Source: Cynocephalus volans
Taxonomy: Eukaryota; Chordata; Mammalia; Dermoptera; Cynocephalidae
Reading direction: 5' to 3'
Length of the DNA: 64,000 nt
Assembly (NCBI RefSeq): GCF_027409185.1
Contig: NC_084464.1
Span: forward strand, 43,437,095 to 43,501,094
The position numbers were made by a program, and so were the translations under genes. The notes under the pieces were generated by a model. That model saw only the letters and a list, made by a program, of their open reading frames with translations. It searched no databases and was not told the origin of the DNA. How positions within the stretch are numbered: position 1 is the first letter of the stretch; the number at the start of each line of letters is the position of its first letter. Positions 1 to 9,716 of the stretch are shown one piece after another.

Positions 1-1331
1 GCCAGCTGCCCTATTCAGGATTTGAGGTTTCAGGCTGGCATAAAAGAAGATTCCTGGGAGCGCCCGAACCGTGCCGCGGGACCGAGTGAGCAGCCCAAGG
101 TGGTGGCGGCCAAGAACGGGGATGGTGATGACGCAGAGGCAGAGAGGGAGCCGCCTGACCCGGCACAGCCCTGTGAGTGACCCCTGGCCCGGCCCTGCTC
201 GCGGGGTGGATGCCCGCCCGGCTTCCGCCTGCCCCACCGGGCCACTCACCGGCCCCGGGGCTCCCTCCATTTTCTCAGGTGGTGGCAGCTCCGGCCCGGC
301 TCAGCCAAGCCTGTCCTCCTCGCCCGGCTCGGCTCCTCACTGAGCCTTCCCACTGGCTTCCCGGGGCCTGTGGGCCAGCCTCCCCTCCCACTCGCTCCAC
401 GGTTCTCTGGCGGGGCTGGTGGCGTGGGGCATCCTGGCCAGCGTCGGAGGACAAGGAAGTACAGGCTGGGCCGACTGTCACTCCACCGCACCCTGGGCTC
501 CGGTCCCCGGTAAACTTCCTGTTACCGGGAGGCAGATACTATCTCTGCGGCCACCAGTTCGGAAAAACGCCTAACCGATTTCTGTTTAGGAATAGTGTGG
601 TGGGAGAGTTCCCAAGTTCGCTTGAACCTGCCAGAGAGCTGACTGCGGGCAGGCAACGGACTCAGTCTGCGCCGGGGGGATTCAAAGGTGAACCGTGTGC
701 TGCCGGATCCTCCCCTGAGGAGCTCAAGCTCTGGTGTGGGAGATAAGACAAGTACACAAATAACCGCAATACCAGGAGGAAGGTGATAAGTCCCGAGAAA
801 GATCTACACAGTGCGACAAAGGCACCCAGAGCGACCAGTCGTCTGCACCTAGCAGAAACCTGGTAGACTTCCTGGGCGAGGCGGTGCCGAGCAGGGTCTT
901 GAAGGCCCAGCTGATAGACGAGGGTTGCAGAGGACACGTCCCAGCCCAGCCCAGTGCACACAAAGCAGGAGACGTCCGGCTAGGGAGGCGGAGACTCAAA
1001 AGAAACCACACACCCTGTGGGGTGTCCACTGAGTGATCCAAGAGCCCGGGCCACAGCGCACAGAACAGGGAGAAGTCCTGCACGGGAAGTGGAAGCTCAG
1101 CAGAGACCACACACCCTGTGGTAACGCCCCATGATCCACCAGCCCAGCAGAGTCCAAGCTGACCAGAGAGGTGGCTCCCCAGAGAGGCCCAAGACCCAAG
1201 GCAACCACACACACAAGGCACTAGAGGCCAACTGAGCAGTCACGGAGGTAGCCATACCAAATTGGCAACCACAGCAACATCTTAGTTAGTCAATAGTCTC
1301 AAACTGGTGGACTGTGAAACCCCCTGCCACA
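1..1331 (+). promoter_or_regulatory. LINE-1 5' UTR / internal promoter region (copy 1)
   Basis: GC- and CpG-rich sequence upstream of L1 ORF1, homologous to 30278-31490 of copy 2 in reverse complement. In LINE-1s this region holds the internal RNA polymerase II promoter. It also carries a sense-strand open stretch (about 177-746) that is partly open in copy 2. No promoter boxes are claimed individually. Confidence 0.85.
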
Positions 1332-2313
1332 ATGAATAAACATCAAAAAAAAGATACCAGAAATACAAAAAATCAAGAAAGTACACCACCAAAAGTTAAT
1401 AAATCTCAAACTCTAGATCCTATAGAACAAGAAGCCCTTGAAATGACTGACAAGGAATTTCGAGTGATAATTCTAAGGAAACTGAATGAGATATAAGAAA
1501 ACTCAGCTAGACATCATGATGAAATGAGGAAATGTATACAGGACCTGAAAGAGGAAATGTACAAGGAACTCAATGTCCTGAAAAAAAATGTAGTACAACT
1601 TGCTGAACTGAAGAAGTTATTCAGCGAAATAAAAAACACAATGGAGACTTTAACCAGCAGGCTTGTCGAAGTTGAAGAGAGAACCTCTGAACTTGAAGAT
1701 GGGCTGTTTGAAATAACACAAACAGACAAAAAAAAGAAAGAAAAAAGAATCAAAGACATTGAAGAAATCTGAGAGAGATATCAGACAACCTTAAGCGCTC
1801 AAATATCCGAGTCATGGGTATCCCAGAAGGGGAGAAAAACGGAGATTGCATTGAAAATATATTCAACAAGATTCTGGCAGAAAACTTCCCAGGTATAGGA
1901 AAAATCACAGATCTTCAGATCCAGGAAGCTCGATGATCTCCAAACGTATTCAACCCAAAAAGGCCCTCTCCAAGACATGTTACAGTCATATTGGCAAAAC
2001 TGAGAGACAAAGAGAGAATCTAAAACCTGCAAGAGAGAAGTGTCAAATCACCTATAAGGGAGCCCCAATCAGGCTAACATCAGACTTTTCATCACAAACC
2101 CTAAAATCTAGAAAGGAATGGGATGATATATTCAAAATACTAAAAGACAAAGATTGCCAGCCAAGAATACTCTACCCTGCAAGGCTATCCTTCCAAAATG
2201 AAGGGCAAATAGTATATTTCTCAGACAAACAAAAACTGTGGGAGTTCACTACCACACGACCACCCTTACAAGAAATCCTCAAGGGAGTACTGGGTTTGGT
2301 TCCTGAGAAATAA
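1332..2313 (+). pseudogene. LINE-1 ORF1 (RNA-binding chaperone), disrupted
   Basis: L1 ORF1 encodes a trimeric coiled-coil RNA chaperone that packages L1 RNA in the cytoplasm. The N-terminal lysine-rich part starts at the ATG at 1332 (an in-frame ATG also lies at 1314). Glu/Lys-rich coiled coil covers about 1524-1770 and the conserved RRM/C-terminal region 1933-2313. Breaks: an in-frame TAA at 1494-1496, where copy 2 reads a CAA-type codon, and a one-base deletion near 1768 relative to copy 2 that creates a TGA and shifts frame. The C-terminal part is open to its natural TAA at 2311-2313. Confidence 0.92.
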
Positions 2314-2500
2314 CTACCACTGCCATAAAAACCAAAGAAAAATCTAAACCCGCTAGTATAATAAAAATGGCATTCATGAAGAGAAAACAAACAAACAAAA
2401 AGGCTGTCTACAACCTAAGGAACCAACAAACACAGAAACCAAACAGTAAATCAGAAAGCAAGGAACACAAGACACCTAACACAACCAAACAACCAATAAA

Positions 2501-5439
2501 GTGCTAGGAATAAATCAACACCTTTCAATAACAACTCTTAATGTAAAAGGCTTAAATTCCCCAATCAAAAGACACAGACTGGCTGACTGTATCAAAAAGG
2601 AGGACCCAACTATATGCTGCCTACAAGAGACCCACCTCACCCGTAAAGATTCACATAGACTAAGAGTGAAAGGATGGAAAAAGATTTATCATGCAAACAG
2701 AAAAGAAAAACGAGCTGGAGTAACTATTCTTATATCTGACAAAATAGACTTTAAACTAAAAAGCATAAAAAGAGACAATGAGGGACACTACTTAATGATA
2801 AAAGGACTGATCCATCAAGAAGACATAACAATCATAGATATGTACCCACCCAATGTTGGAGCAGCCAGATTTATAAAACAAACTCTATTAGACCTAAAGA
2901 AGGAAATAGACACTAATACCATAATAGCAGGGGACCTGAACACCCCACTGTCAATATTGGACAGATCATCTAGAATCAAAGAATCAGCAGAGAAACACAA
3001 GATCTAAACAATACTCTAGACCAATTGGAATTGGCAGATATCTACAGAACATTCCATCCAACAACCTCAGAATATTCATTCTTCTCATCAGCACATGGAT
3101 CATTCTCCAGGATAGATCACATATTAGGTCACAAATCAAGTCTCAATAAATTCAAAAAAATTGGAATTATCCCATGTATCTTCTCAGACCACAATGGATT
3201 AAAACTAGAAATTAATAACAAACGAAACTCTGGAAATTATACAAACACATGGAAATTAAACAGCATTCTACTTAATGACATATGGGTCCAAGAAGAAATC
3301 AAGCAGGAAATCAAAAAACTTATTGAAACTAATGAAAACAATGATACATCATACCAAAACCTGTGGGATACTGCAAAAGCAGTATTAAGGGGCAAATTTA
3401 TTGCATTAAATGCTCACCTCAGAAGAATGGAAAGATGGCAAGTGAACAACCTAGCACTTCACCTTAAAGAACTAGAAAAACAAGAACAATCCAAACCTAA
3501 AGTTAGCAGACGGAAAGAAATCATTAAGATCAGAGCAGAACTGAATGAAATTGAAACCCAAAAAACAATACAAAAGATCAATGAATCAAAAAGTTGGTTT
3601 TTTGAAAAGATAAATAAAATTGACAAACCATTAGCATGGCTAACAAAAAAGAGAGAAGACTCAAATAACAAAAATTAGAAATGAAAAAGGCGATATTACA
3701 ACTGATTCATCTGAAATACAAGGAATCATTCGAGACTACTATAAACAACTATACACCAATAAATTTGAAAATCTGGAGGAAATGGATAAATTTCTGGACA
3801 CACACAAGCTCCCAAAACTGAACCATGAAGACGTAGAAAACTTGAACAGACCAATAACAATAAAGGAGATTGAAGCAGTTATCAGAAGGCTCCCAACAAA
3901 GAAAAGCCCAGGACCAGATGGATTCACAGCAGAATTTTACCAAACATTCTAAGAGGAATTGACACCGATTCTTTACAAACTATTCCAAAAGATTGAAACT
4001 GACACAAATCTCCCAAACTCATTCTATGAAGCAAACATCATCCTGATACCAAAACCAGGTAAAGATATAACCAAAAAAGAAAACTACAGGCTGATATCCT
4101 TGATGAATATAGATGCAAAAATCCTCACTAAAATACTAGCAAACAGAATACAGCAACACAAACGTAAAATTATTCACCACGATCAAGTGGGATTCATCCC
4201 AGGGATGCAAGGTTGGTTCAACATATGCAAATCAATAAATGTGATACACCATATTAATAAAGTCAAACACAAGGACCATATGATCATCTCTATAGATGCT
4301 GAAAAAGCATTTGATAAAGTTCAGCACTCATTCATGACAAAGACCCTCTATAAGCTAGGTATAGAGGGAAAGTATCTCAACATAATTAAAGCCATATATG
4401 CCAAACCCACTGCCAATATCATCCTGAATGGGGAAAAGCTGAAAGCTTTTCCTTTAAGAACAGGAACTAGACAAGGATGTCCACTCTCACCACTCCTATT
4501 CAACATAGTGTTGGAAGTACTAGCCAGAGCAATCAGAGAAGAGAAGGAAATAAAGGGCATCCAGATTGGAAAAAATGAAGTCAAACTGTCCCTGTTTGCA
4601 GATGACATGATCCTATATATTGAACAGCCTAAAACCTCTCCAAAAAAACTGTTGGAATTGATATATGATTTCAGCACAGTAGCAGGATACAAAATCAACA
4701 CACAAAAATCAGTAGCATTTCTTTTCTCCAATAGTGAATGTGCAGAACGAGAAATCAAGAAAGCCTGCCCATTTACAATAGCCACCAAAAAAATAAAATA
4801 CTTAGGAATTGAGTTAACCAAGGAGGTGAAAAATCTCTATAATGAGAATTACAAACCACTGCTGAGAGAAATTAGAGAGGATACAAGAAGATGGAAAGAT
4901 ATCCCATGCTCTTGGATTGGAAGAATCAACATAGTGAAAATGTCCATACTACCCAAAGTGATATACAAATTCAATGCAATCCCCATCAGAATTCCAAAGA
5001 CATTTTTCTCAGAAATGGAAAGAACTATCCAGACATTTATATGGAAAAAATGGTGCAGCCTCTATGGAAAACAGTATGGAGGTTCCTCAAACAATTGCAG
5101 ATATATCTGCCATATGACCCCGCTATCCCACTGCTGGGAATATACCCAGAGGAATGGAAATCATCAAGTTGAAGGTATACCTGTTCCTGTTTCCCAATGT
5201 TCATCGCAGCACTCTTTACAATAGCCAAGAGTTGGAACCAATCCAAATGTCCATCATCAGATTAGTGGATACGGAAAATGTGGTACATCTACACAATTGA
5301 ATACTACTCAGCTATAAAAACGAATGAAATACTGCCATTTGCAACAACATGGATGGACCTTGAGAGAATTATATTAAGTGAAACGAGTCAGGCACAGAAA
5401 GAGAAATACCACATGTTCTCACTTATTGGTGGGAGCTAA
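2501..5439 (+). pseudogene. LINE-1 ORF2 (endonuclease/reverse transcriptase), disrupted and internally deleted
   Basis: ORF2 encodes an APE-type endonuclease followed by a reverse transcriptase for target-primed reverse transcription. The endonuclease start reads GTG where copy 2 has ATG. Endonuclease covers about 2501-3230, then a linker, then RT with the FADD catalytic motif at about 4594-4605. Breaks: frameshift giving a TAA at 3005, another near 3660-3680, a TAA at about 3950 after the conserved AEFYQTF stretch, and a junction near 5047. There the sequence jumps from the end of RT to the terminal Cys-rich region, skipping about 890 bases present in copy 2 (between about 26562 and 25670). 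The C-terminal tail resumes out of frame and the ancestral stop is at 5437-5439. Confidence 0.94.
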
Positions 5440-5700
5440 AAATTAATATATAAATTCACACACACACAAAAAAAACCCCAAAAAAACCGGGGGGCGGGGA
5501 GAAGATATAACAACCACAATTACTTGAAGTTGATATGACAAGCAAACAGAAAGGACATTGTTGGGGTGGGGAGGAGAGAGAGGAGGGAGGGAGGTTTTGG
5601 TAAGGGAAACAGTAATCAACCACAATTTATATCGACAAAATAAAAGTTAAAAAAAATAAAATAAAAAAATAAAAAATAAAAAATAATTGTTTTAGGAAAA
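5440..5700 (+). repeat. LINE-1 3' UTR and A-rich tail (copy 1)
   Basis: After the ORF2 stop come a short CA run, two G-rich tracts (about 5488-5502 and 5562-5596), then an (A)n/(AAAAT)n tail. Copy 2 has the same arrangement in reverse, with a much longer GT run. G-rich, quadruplex-prone tracts are a usual L1 3' UTR feature. Confidence 0.85.
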
Positions 5701-5835
5701 AAAAAACATCAATTTGATTAAGGCAATATAAGCAAGTTGAAATAAACCAGTGTTCAGAACAAAAACATAAAATAAAATAAAATAAAAAAATAAAAGCTAG
5801 TTTTCCTTTTCCAAAATATATATATATATATATAT
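5701..5835. repeat. A-rich sequence and (TA)n run
   Basis: AT-rich filler between the L1 tail and older L1 sequence, including AAAAT-type repeats at about 5765-5795 and a TA dinucleotide run at about 5817-5835. No gene. Confidence 0.7.
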
Positions 5836-5965
5836 CAATGGAACAGAGCAGAGAGGCCAGACATAGACCCACATCAACACAGATGAAGGAAGAAAGACAA
5901 TACAAAGGAGCCAATGGTGCTGGAAGTATTGGACATACACATGTAAGAAAAGTGAAATGAGAAGG
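5836..5965 (+). mobile_element. Old LINE-1 fragment, 3' part of ORF2 (unit A left edge)
   Basis: Closely matches 38045-38165 in unit B, where it is the end of a longer old L1 fragment. Its upstream part in unit A is missing and replaced by the young LINE-1 copy 1 and low-complexity sequence. It marks the left edge of the unit A/unit B homology. Confidence 0.7.
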
Positions 5966-7944
5966 TTGAAGGGTTGCTGTGAAGGTCACCTGTGATGGGA
6001 ACGAAAAGTGCCCAGCAGGGTCTCTGACACTTAGTAAGTTCTTACACTAATGTAGTAGGTGGACATCAATAACACTGAGTCCCCATCTCCATTAGTGATT
6101 CATTTGAAGGCTGTAGCGATTCGTGGCAGGCACCTTGGTCCTGCTAATAGACATGGTAGGATGCAATATTGAAGGTGCCATCAGCACAGTAGCCTCACAG
6201 GCCTCTGCAGCCCCTGGACCTTGCATGCGATGCTTCCCATAACCCCCTGTTTGTACTTGCCTGAAGACAGGACCCTCCTACAGAGGCCAGACCAGAATTT
6301 TCATGACTAAGAAAGACTAGTAGAGACTCAGGAATAACAAAAAGTGGATAAATATACACAGGAACATAAAGTATGTAATCTGGTTTATGCATATTTATCT
6401 CCATTTCTTCATTTCCATGATTATAACATCCACAGCTGATCCTACAGATGTTAAATGATCCAAAGCCCAACACTTTCTTTACTTCTCACAGACAAGAACC
6501 CAAAATCCACAGATGATTTTACTTATGTTTTAGCACTACCTACTGTAAATTATTGGGGTTTAGTTCATTTTGGAGTTCATAACCTATAGCAGAAATGGAG
6601 ATGGTTAGAATGTCCAGTTTTCAGGAAGGGTTGTTATTAGTATATCATTTAGGTTTTCTTGCAGAAATCTCATTTTTTTTCTCTCTCAATAGGTGCTCAT
6701 CTTTTAAATTTACATATGAGGTTATTTTAACTTCAATGTTAGTGGGTCATGGTTGTCACCTTATTCTGGATAGTCTTACATAGCTTTAATAACAGTAGTT
6801 TGGGCCCCTTATGTTCCAATAATTAAGACTTTCAGCTGTGCAGTACACTCCAGTTCAAATATGAGTCATGCATAATCCTACCAGTAAGAGACATGACAGA
6901 GAGCCACTCTCCCCTAAAACTTTTACAAGTGTTCTTAGTTCTTGTTTCACTGAAAGGTGGGAACAGTCAGCTAATGGGGAACGTGAGATCTTTGGCCTCA
7001 TCTAAAGGTGCTTCAACCCCCACATTTGAGAATCACTGACCTCTAGGAAGATATCCCTGCCTGGTTCCTGGGCCATCTTCCCTCCCAATCCAGAGTGATG
7101 GCCCTCAACTAGTGTGCTGGTCAGTAGCTATCCCCTTTCCAGCAATTCTGCCTTCTGAGGCATGTTTTTCTGCCTGAGGATGTTCCTTTTTCCAGATGAT
7201 CATAACTTGGACAATCCAAGTTATACAAGAACAATCCCTGAGGCCCAAGCCTGGGCACATCGCATGGCCACATCTGGGTAAACTGGATAGAAAGTGGAAA
7301 GGGTCTTGCAATGGGAGGGATTTTTGCCTTGTTTTTGTTTTGTGGCTGGTAGGTACATGAATCTGAACCTGTGACCTGGGTGTTTTTGTTACTGGGGATG
7401 GAAGTCCCGTTAGGGTCATTTCTTTTCTCAAGTCAGTGAAGGATCTGAAGCCCAAATTAACATCAATAGCAAAGCTTTAATGAGTAGAGGAGATATAGGA
7501 AGGAAGAAACACTTCAAGAGAGAAGTGGGCCATTCCCTTGAGCAGAGAATGGCCCTTACATGCAAGTTCATATCTGTTTTGTTCCACTAATTTTGTATAT
7601 GCATTTGTAAGCTCAGTTAATACCTCTGTTGACATTCAGGGTTATATAATCTGTTTCTAGCGCACATCCTCTTACCCATAATTCAGCCAATTATGATGAA
7701 ATGTATTTATGGATTGCATATGTGTTTAAAGATAATAAACATTAGCATGTCCCAAGGTTACTTAAGTTCTCAAAATGTTCCTTCTGCTTATGCCTCTTTA
7801 TCTGGAAAGTCCCTGGCAAGCTCCTTGTGGTTATGTGGTTAGATTGCGGGGTCTTTCTTCCATTTTTGTTGCCCTCAGAGGGGTGGGTCTGGGCAGAGTT
7901 ATGAGCAAAGTCAATTTTCCAACCCCCACACCTGCTCATGACTA

Positions 7945-8000
7945 ACTGCCTAATATTATAGGCTGTACTCTAACCCACTGAGCTAACTGGCCAGGCTTGA
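7945..8000 (-). repeat. Degenerate tRNA-derived SINE head
   Basis: Read on the minus strand, it begins with GCCTGGCCAGTTAGCTCAGT, the D-arm/A-box region of the tRNA-Ile-type SINE seen at 20532, but the B-box half is not clear. The paralog in unit B is at about 40150-40206, so the insertion predates the duplication. Confidence 0.5.
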
Positions 8001-8457
8001 GAGGGATTTTTAATGTAACGTGTTTTGAAAAGATACTTCAAGACATTCCAAAGGGAATACGGGGGAAATTTTCCTCCTTCCCCAGGCCCAGGCACCCAGG
8101 TTATGTTAGCAACATCTTATGTATCCTTCCTGACAGAAAGTCATACAAATATTGTTATTGTTGCACATCAAGAAGTAGCATGAAAAGAAATAGGGAGTTG
8201 AGGACAAAGTTTCTGCTTTTCAGCTTTCCAGGGTGTTGCCACCAAGGGGCTGGAGAGAGAGGTGGTGAGGAGGGGATAGCAGCCTCAGGGACAGCACAAG
8301 GCTTCTGAGCTTTCCTCTCCTCTGAGCCCTGTGGAGTCCAGGGTTGCTCAGAGGCTTTTTCATCCCCCGGTGATGTCCAGCTCCAGGGACGACCATCTCT
8401 GCCTGACTTACAGCAGACTCTTCCCGCGCTGCTCATCAGAACCCGCGAGCAGCACGG

Positions 8458-8475
8458 TGGCGCCCCCGTGTGGCC
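8458..8475 (-). promoter_or_regulatory. CTCF-like motif (unit A)
   Basis: On the minus strand the sequence reads GGCCACACGGGGGCGCCA, close to the known CTCF core. The equivalent place in unit B (40687-40704) keeps the motif with one change at its edge. Occupancy cannot be judged from sequence. Confidence 0.45.
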
Positions 8476-8672
8476 ATAGAGCTGAGCGCAGAAGAACCGA
8501 GCTCCCCTTTCTCCTCCTCACCTGCGACCTCCCCTTGGGTTCCCTAGGCTCCCAGCAGCAGGATAGGCTGTGCACACATAGGGACGTCACCATTCCATGT
8601 CAGATTCAGGATCCGACATGTTTCCCAAGATCCAGGTTGACATAGATGTTTTATCCCCCTTGAGTCAGAGTG

Positions 8673-9258
8673 TGTTGTGGAAATGAATTCAGCAAGGAAG
8701 CAGCATCAAACACTCGGAAGGTTGGAAAGCCAGGTGTTTATTATGCTGGTGGGACCAGATGGGCTCATGCCCTGAAATCCTGGTCCCTGAACCTAGATCT
8801 GACAAGGCTTTTTTTTTTTTTTTTTTTTTTTGTCGTTTTTTCGTGACTGGCACTCAGCCAGTGAGTGTACCAGCAGTCATTCTTATATAGGATCCGAACC
8901 CGCGGCGGGAGCGTTGCCACACTCCCAGCGCAGCACTCTACCAAGTGCGCCACGGGCTCGGCCCTGACAAGGCTTTTTAATAGGTGGACTGTTCCAGGGC
9001 TCTTTACACATTTTTTCCCCCGTTTCTCAGCAGTTTAGCTAGTAAATGTGGTCTGTGCTGATAAAGCTCTTGTTACAAAAGCCAAAAGAGCAAGCAGTGA
9101 TTTATAGCCAGAGCAAGCAAACATAGTTTCAAGGACAATATATTACTTCTAAAACAAAGCAGGCCTATGAGAAAATTATTTCAAACTAGTAGAGTGGGCA
9201 AATATAGTTTCAAGGACAAAACAGGTTTATGAGAAAGTTACTTTTACACTTTCCAACA
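8673..9258 (-). mobile_element. 3' LTR of ERV A (interrupted by a SINE)
   Basis: Direct repeat of 16666-17083, with TGTTG...CAACA ends typical of retroviral LTRs. An AATAAA-type signal on the minus strand lies at 8737-8742. Removing the SINE (8809-8963) and its target duplication leaves about 421 bases, matching the 418-base 5' LTR. Confidence 0.94.
8809..8963 (-). repeat. tRNA-derived SINE inserted in ERV A 3' LTR
   Basis: Read on the minus strand: a tRNA-like head with A-box (GTGGCGCACTTGGTAGAG) and B-box (GGGTTCGGATCC), a unique body and a poly(A) tail (poly(T) at about 8809-8831). The target duplication CTGACAAGGC occurs at 8799-8808 and 8964-8973. The 5' LTR has no SINE at this position. 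The head differs from the Ile-type SINEs, so it is a second SINE family. Confidence 0.92.
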
Positions 9259-9275
9259 TTTCCCCCTTTTTATGC
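9259..9275 (-). promoter_or_regulatory. Polypurine tract of ERV A
   Basis: On the minus strand AAAAAGGGGGAAA lies immediately upstream of the 3' LTR. This purine run is the expected primer site for plus-strand DNA synthesis. Confidence 0.8.
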
Positions 9276-9716
9276 TCTCTCTAAACTTTTGCATGAGCAT
9301 AACCTTATTCAATATTGCTTTTGGGGTCTAAGAGGTTTTAGGGAGGTGTAGTCTGTTAAAACTAGCAGTCTACTGGCTGTTTTCTTTCAACCAAAGTTTC
9401 TGTGGTGGCATGAATGTACATTGCCACCGTGAGATGCCTAAGAAACACCCTATCGTCAGGAAATAAAGGAATGTTATGAGAATTGATTTATCCTATTCCA
9501 ATCTTTTGGGGCTACTGCTGTCAATCCTATGACAAAAAGCAAACCAAGAAATGTAACCAAAACTGAAGGCAAGCGGTGACATATGCTTATCATTTCATAA
9601 AAATTAAATAGGGCACTTGTTATATTCCATCATGACAAAATCCTCAAGCTTTGGCCATGCACTGGATCAGCCAGCCTCCAGAGTGGCTGATGCAGGGCTT
9701 GTTGAATCTTCCGGCT
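9276..9716 (-). other. ERV A sequence between pol and PPT (no env)
   Basis: About 440 bases between the end of integrase and the polypurine tract. I see no open frame of useful length and no surface or transmembrane envelope signature. A complete gammaretroviral env needs close to 2 kb, so env has been lost or was never carried. Confidence 0.6.

Larger units (their letters stand above)
1..5700 (+). mobile_element. LINE-1 element, copy 1 (5' end cut by window start)
   Basis: A nearly complete autonomous non-LTR retrotransposon. In order it shows a GC-rich 5' UTR, ORF1, a spacer, ORF2 with endonuclease and reverse transcriptase, and a 3' UTR ending in an A-rich tail at about 5650-5700. It is collinear with the minus-strand copy at 25006-31826. 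Alignment places base 1 opposite about 31487, so roughly 340 bases of its 5' UTR lie outside the window. Both ORFs are broken and about 0.9 kb of late ORF2 is deleted near 5050, so it cannot move autonomously. It landed next to, or inside, the older L1 tail at 5836. Confidence 0.96.
5966..8672. other. Left spacer of unit A (paralogous to 38166-40895)
   Basis: About 2.7 kb that aligns along its length with unit B at 38166-40895, with substitutions and small indels, so it is one arm of a segmental duplication. I recognise no gene. A minus-strand open stretch at 7105-7455 is partly matched in unit B (39157-39676) but shifts frame between copies. A degenerate tRNA-like SINE (about 7945-8000) and a CTCF-like site (8458-8475) lie inside. 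The ERV at 8673 interrupts the homology. Confidence 0.75.

Noticed and set aside
177-746. 189-codon plus-strand open frame as a host gene
   Set aside because: It lies wholly in the L1 5' UTR, which is GC-rich and has few stops. Reported only as a finding about the L1 5' UTR.
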